Source: Alphaproteobacteria bacterium
GTDB taxonomy: Bacteria > Pseudomonadota > Alphaproteobacteria > Rhodospirillales > Rhodospirillaceae
Assembly: GCA_015228695.1 (NCBI GenBank)
Contig: JADGDA010000068.1
Location: 1,969-10,372, forward strand
Length of the DNA stretch: 8,404 bases
Direction of reading: 5' to 3'
Numbering within the stretch: the stretch's first letter is position 1; each line of letters begins with the position of its first letter. This document shows positions 6,121 to 8,404 of the stretch, piece after piece. The notes beneath the pieces are model-generated. The model saw nothing but the letters and a program-made list of their open reading frames with translations. It had not been told where the DNA came from and ran no database searches. Made by a program: the position numbers and the translations under genes.

Positions 6121-6476
6121 CCGAGGTGGCGCGGGCCTGGGCCAACCGTCGTTCTGGACAGGACGAACGCAGCCGGGACCTGACGGTGTTCGGGGTCGCC
6201 CCGGAGGCGATCGCCGCATGGCAAGGGAGCGAAGAGGACGAAATGATCGGCGTTCTGCCCTGGTGTTGGCCCGCAGTCGAGGTTTTCCTGGCGATGTCCA
6301 CCCAGTGGCGGCGGGCGGGCATGGACGGAGTTACCGTCGGCCTCGACTACGCGGCGCTGCCCGCCACCTTGTGGGCGATGGGGCGTCGCCTTCTCCCTTC
6401 GGCCCGATCCTCCCTGTTCGCCGATCTTCAGATCATGGAATACGCAGCCCTGGAGGGGTTGACCCATGGCCACTGA
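6117..6476 (+). CDS. Tail assembly chaperone C-terminal extension (lambda T-like, DUF1799-like), made by -1 frameshift
   Basis: A 119-residue continuation in the -1 frame relative to the upstream chaperone, giving a 229-residue G-GT-type fusion. It reads LTEVARAWANRRSG, followed by a helical region around FGVAPEAIAAWQGSEEDE. The conserved block is then LPWCWPAVEVFLAMSTQWRR, a Met-Asp-Gly turn, VGLDYAALPATLW, and finally FADLQIMEYAALEGL. The block of Trp-Pro, 'F..m.TQWR', 'GLDYaAlp' and a closing 'MEyaAL' resembles the DUF1799 family, found next to tail chaperones in many phages. No good independent start is visible: GTG 6126 has no convincing binding site, and ATG 6243 would lose part of the domain. 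The frame shares 11 bases with the tape measure start, whose binding site GGAGG (6452-6456) lies within it. Confidence 0.82.
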   Translation: MTEVARAWANRRSGQDERSRDLTVFGVAPEAIAAWQGSEEDEMIGVLPWCWPAVEVFLAMSTQWRRAGMDGVTVGLDYAALPATLWAMGRRLLPSARSSLFADLQIMEYAALEGLTHGH

Positions 6477-8404
6477 CGTCACCTACGGGATAAGATTGAA
6501 GGGCGACGCCAGCGGTTTCGTCGCAGAAAGCACACGGGCCGCGAAATCGCTGGATGGCGTGGCGGCGGGGATTGACAAGGTCAAGTCCGCCACCGTCGAT
6601 GCGGCAGGAGCGGCGGCGGCGATGCCGCCATCGTTCATGAAAGCCGCGCTAGGCGCGGCGGAGGTCGCCTCGAAGGCGGCGGAAAATCTTAACAGAAGCC
6701 ATGTCGCCGGGCGGATCGAGCAGGATCGGCTCGTCGCCGGGGCCACCGTCCTGGCCAAAAGTCACCTGGAGGCCGGGCGTGCCGCAGAAATCTCGGCGGG
6801 GCAGATGTCCATGGGGCGGCGGATCGTCTCCCAGAACCTGATCAACATCGGCAACGTGGCGGTCGCCACCAAGGGCGATCTGGTTTCCATGCTCTCGCCG
6901 CTGCCCGACGTGGTCTATGGCCTCAAGATGATGGGGGTGGGCTTCTCGGGCGTGGCGGCGGCGGGAGCGGCGGCGTTCGCGGCGGTGGCGGCCGGGGTGC
7001 TGGTGGTCGGCTCCCACCTCGCCACCACCGCCGGCCGCACCCGTGAACTGACCGTGGCGATGAAGGCCATGGGCAACTCCGGCATCTCGGGCGAACAGCT
7101 CCGTCTCGCCTCCGAGGGGGCGGCCCATTTCGGCCCGTTCGGCCGGACGGAGACCTTCGCCGCCGCGCGCGGGCTCGCCTCCGTCCGCAGCCTGTCTGGG
7201 TCGATGATGAAGGAGGTGTTGGGGCTGGCGGTCAACGTCTCCGCCGCCATGGGCATGGAGTTGACCAAGGGGACCGAGTTGCTCGTCCAGGCCCTCGACG
7301 GCGGGTACGCCGGGATCAAGCAGCTCGATGACCAGTTCGGGTTTTTGACCGCAACGGAGCTTGAGCAGGTCCGCGCCATGTCCGAGCACGGGCGGGTGGC
7401 CGATGCGCTGAAAATGACGGTGGACGCATTGAACCGCCGTTTCAAAGGGTTGGCTGAAGAGGGCATGAGCGCCGGAACCAGGGCGTTTCACGACCTGGGG
7501 CAGGCATGGAACCGGCTGCTCGACGACATCGCCGGTTCGGACATCGCCCAGACCATGGCGCGGGGGATGTCCAACGTCCTCGGCACGCTCGCGTCGTCGC
7601 CCGATCCAGGCCGGCAATGGGAGGAAAAGCGCAAGGAACTGGCCGACGCGGAGGCGCGGGTCACCGAACTGCAATCCGGCCGGGGCGGCTGGAGCCCGGT
7701 CTATGGGACGAGCCATAATCAGGAACTGAGAGCCGTTCGAGAGACGGTGGCCCGGCTGCGGGACGAGTTGAACCGGTTGACCGAACAGGCGTTGACCGTT
7801 GCCGAGAACGCGGCGGCGGACGGGTTGCGGCGTTCGGCCGAGACCTCGCGGGCGGTGTTGGAGCAGTCGGGCAAGACCCTCGACGCTCTGGCCCGCGATC
7901 TGGACCGGGAGCGCGTGATCCTGATGGCTCCGGCTCCCAGCCGGGAACTGGTGCGGGCAAAACAGACAGCGGAGGACTTCGTTCGCGACAAGAAGGTGGG
8001 TGGCATCAATCCGAAGACCGGACAACCGTTCGCCGACGAGATCACCGGACGGATGACCGGCGCGGCCTCCGCCAAAATGGCGGCCTCCGCCCGCGACGAG
8101 ACCGCCGGGGCGCGGTTGCAGGCGGAGGCGCAAGCTCGGCTGGCCAAGGCGGCGGGGGTGTCGTCGGAAGCGCAACGCCAAGCCGCCGTCGCCAACAAGA
8201 TCGCCGAGTTCTCCTATCGGCACTTGGGGATCGGGGTGAAGGAATACGCCTCGGAGGTCCTGCGGGCTTACGAGGCGGAAAAGGCCCAGCGCCGTGCCGA
8301 ATGGACGCGGGATATCGACCGCCAGACTGCGGCCAATGACAACTTGATTCAGGCCACCCGCAACGGGTCCACCGCCGCCCTCGATGCCGCCGAGCGGGAG
8401 AATG
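6466..8404 (+). CDS. Tail length tape measure protein, N-terminal part (runs off the window)
   Basis: The frame is open from ATG 6466 to the window end (646 codons, no stop). GGAGG (6452-6456) lies 9 bases upstream. Residues 1-150 are Ala/Lys/Glu-rich helix, probably coiled coil. Residues about 161-190 are hydrophobic (GVAAAGAAAFAAVAAGVLVV), as in tape measure proteins that interact with the membrane. Next comes MKAMGNSGISGEQLRLAS (199-216), then FAAARGLASVRSLSGSMMKEV and a KQLDDQFGFLTATELEQVRAM segment. This order fits the 'prophage tail length tape measure' family near lambda gpH. From about residue 385 long amphipathic helices return (QWEEKRKELADAEARVTELQ, LRAVRETVARLRDELNRL). A type A repeat element covers residues 50-65. 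The protein sets tube length and is loaded by the chaperones encoded just upstream. Genes for the tail tip would be expected after it. Confidence 0.88.
   Translation, partial: MATDVTYGIRLKGDASGFVAESTRAAKSLDGVAAGIDKVKSATVDAAGAAAAMPPSFMKAALGAAEVASKAAENLNRSHVAGRIEQDRLVAGATVLAKSHLEAGRAAEISAGQMSMGRRIVSQNLINIGNVAVATKGDLVSMLSPLPDVVYGLKMMGVGFSGVAAAGAAAFAAVAAGVLVVGSHLATTAGRTRELTVAMKAMGNSGISGEQLRLASEGAAHFGPFGRTETFAAARGLASVRSLSGSMMKEVLGLAVNVSAAMGMELTKGTELLVQALDGGYAGIKQLDDQFGFLTATELEQVRAMSEHGRVADALKMTVDALNRRFKGLAEEGMSAGTRAFHDLGQAWNRLLDDIAGSDIAQTMARGMSNVLGTLASSPDPGRQWEEKRKELADAEARVTELQSGRGGWSPVYGTSHNQELRAVRETVARLRDELNRLTEQALTVAENAAADGLRRSAETSRAVLEQSGKTLDALARDLDRERVILMAPAPSRELVRAKQTAEDFVRDKKVGGINPKTGQPFADEITGRMTGAASAKMAASARDETAGARLQAEAQARLAKAAGVSSEAQRQAAVANKIAEFSYRHLGIGVKEYASEVLRAYEAEKAQRRAEWTRDIDRQTAANDNLIQATRNGSTAALDAAEREN
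6615..6659 (+). repeat. Two-hairpin repeat element, type A, copy 2 (in the tape measure gene)
   Basis: Hairpin 1 is GGCGGC-GAT-GCCGCC (6615-6629). The spacer is ATCGTTCATGAAA (6630-6642). Hairpin 2 has stems GCCGCG (6643-6648) and CGCGGC (6654-6659) around the loop CTAGG. It differs from copy 1 only at one spacer base and two loop bases. It is read in the same phase as copy 1 and encodes AAAMPPSFMKAALGAA (residues 50-65), within an Ala-rich helical stretch of the tape measure protein, a place likely to tolerate extra residues. Confidence 0.87.

Noticed and set aside
6149..6166. 7-bp stem with GGAC loop downstream of the slippery site
   Set aside because: It starts 31 bases after the heptamer, too far to act as a standard frameshift stimulator. 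A stem in coding sequence of this GC content can be chance.
1..8404. Promoters, rho-independent terminators, tRNAs, CRISPR arrays, diversity-generating retroelement repeats, attachment sites
   Set aside because: Gaps between genes are at most 14 bases and hold only ribosome binding sites. I saw no hairpin followed by a T run, no regularly spaced direct repeats, and no template/variable repeat pair with adenine-biased changes.

Overview
The window is a stretch of the head-and-tail morphogenesis operon of a tailed phage, most likely a prophage, in a high-GC bacterium. The base composition, the strongly G/C-biased third codon positions and the amino acid usage suggest an alphaproteobacterium of the Magnetospirillum/Rhodospirillum/Azospirillum sort. 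The host assignment is an inference from composition only. Every credible gene is on the + strand. Genes are separated by 3 to 14 bases or overlap (ATGA, GTGA and 11-base overlaps), so this is one polycistronic unit. No promoter, terminator, tRNA or CRISPR array is visible, and no stretch over 300 bases lacks a gene.

Layout: a 62-aa accessory protein (21-209); a 692-aa fusion of prohead protease, scaffold and Mu gpT/HK97-type major capsid protein (206-2284); a small beta-rich protein, possibly a head decoration protein (2299-2670); a head-tail adaptor (2674-3351); an HK97 gp10-like head-tail joining protein with a GTG start (3348-3905); a tail terminator-like protein (3902-4357); a 59-aa basic protein (4371-4550); a tail tube protein with an extra beta-rich domain (4540-5778); a tail assembly chaperone (5788-6120) whose C-terminal extension (6117-6476) lies in the -1 frame; and the N-terminal 646 residues of the tape measure protein (6466 to the window end). 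A tape measure, tube protein and G/GT-type chaperone with no visible sheath gene point to a long non-contractile (siphophage) tail, though the window stops before the baseplate genes.

Two things stand out. First, there are four copies of a short two-hairpin repeat, all in the same orientation and all inside genes: two of type A (463-507 and 6615-6659) and two of type B (931-972 and 3552-3593). A and B share one architecture (a GGCGGC-N3-GCCGCC hairpin, a TTC-GTT-AT-containing spacer of 12-13 bases, then a second 6-bp GC hairpin) and look like divergent members of one family. The type B copies are read in different frames in their two genes, so it is the nucleotide sequence that is conserved, not a peptide. 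They look like in-frame insertions of a mobile palindromic element into loops and linkers of phage structural proteins. Second, a canonical A AAA AAC slippery heptamer sits directly against the stop codon of the tail assembly chaperone, with the DUF1799-like downstream frame in the -1 register. This is strong evidence for a programmed frameshift making a G-GT-type fusion.
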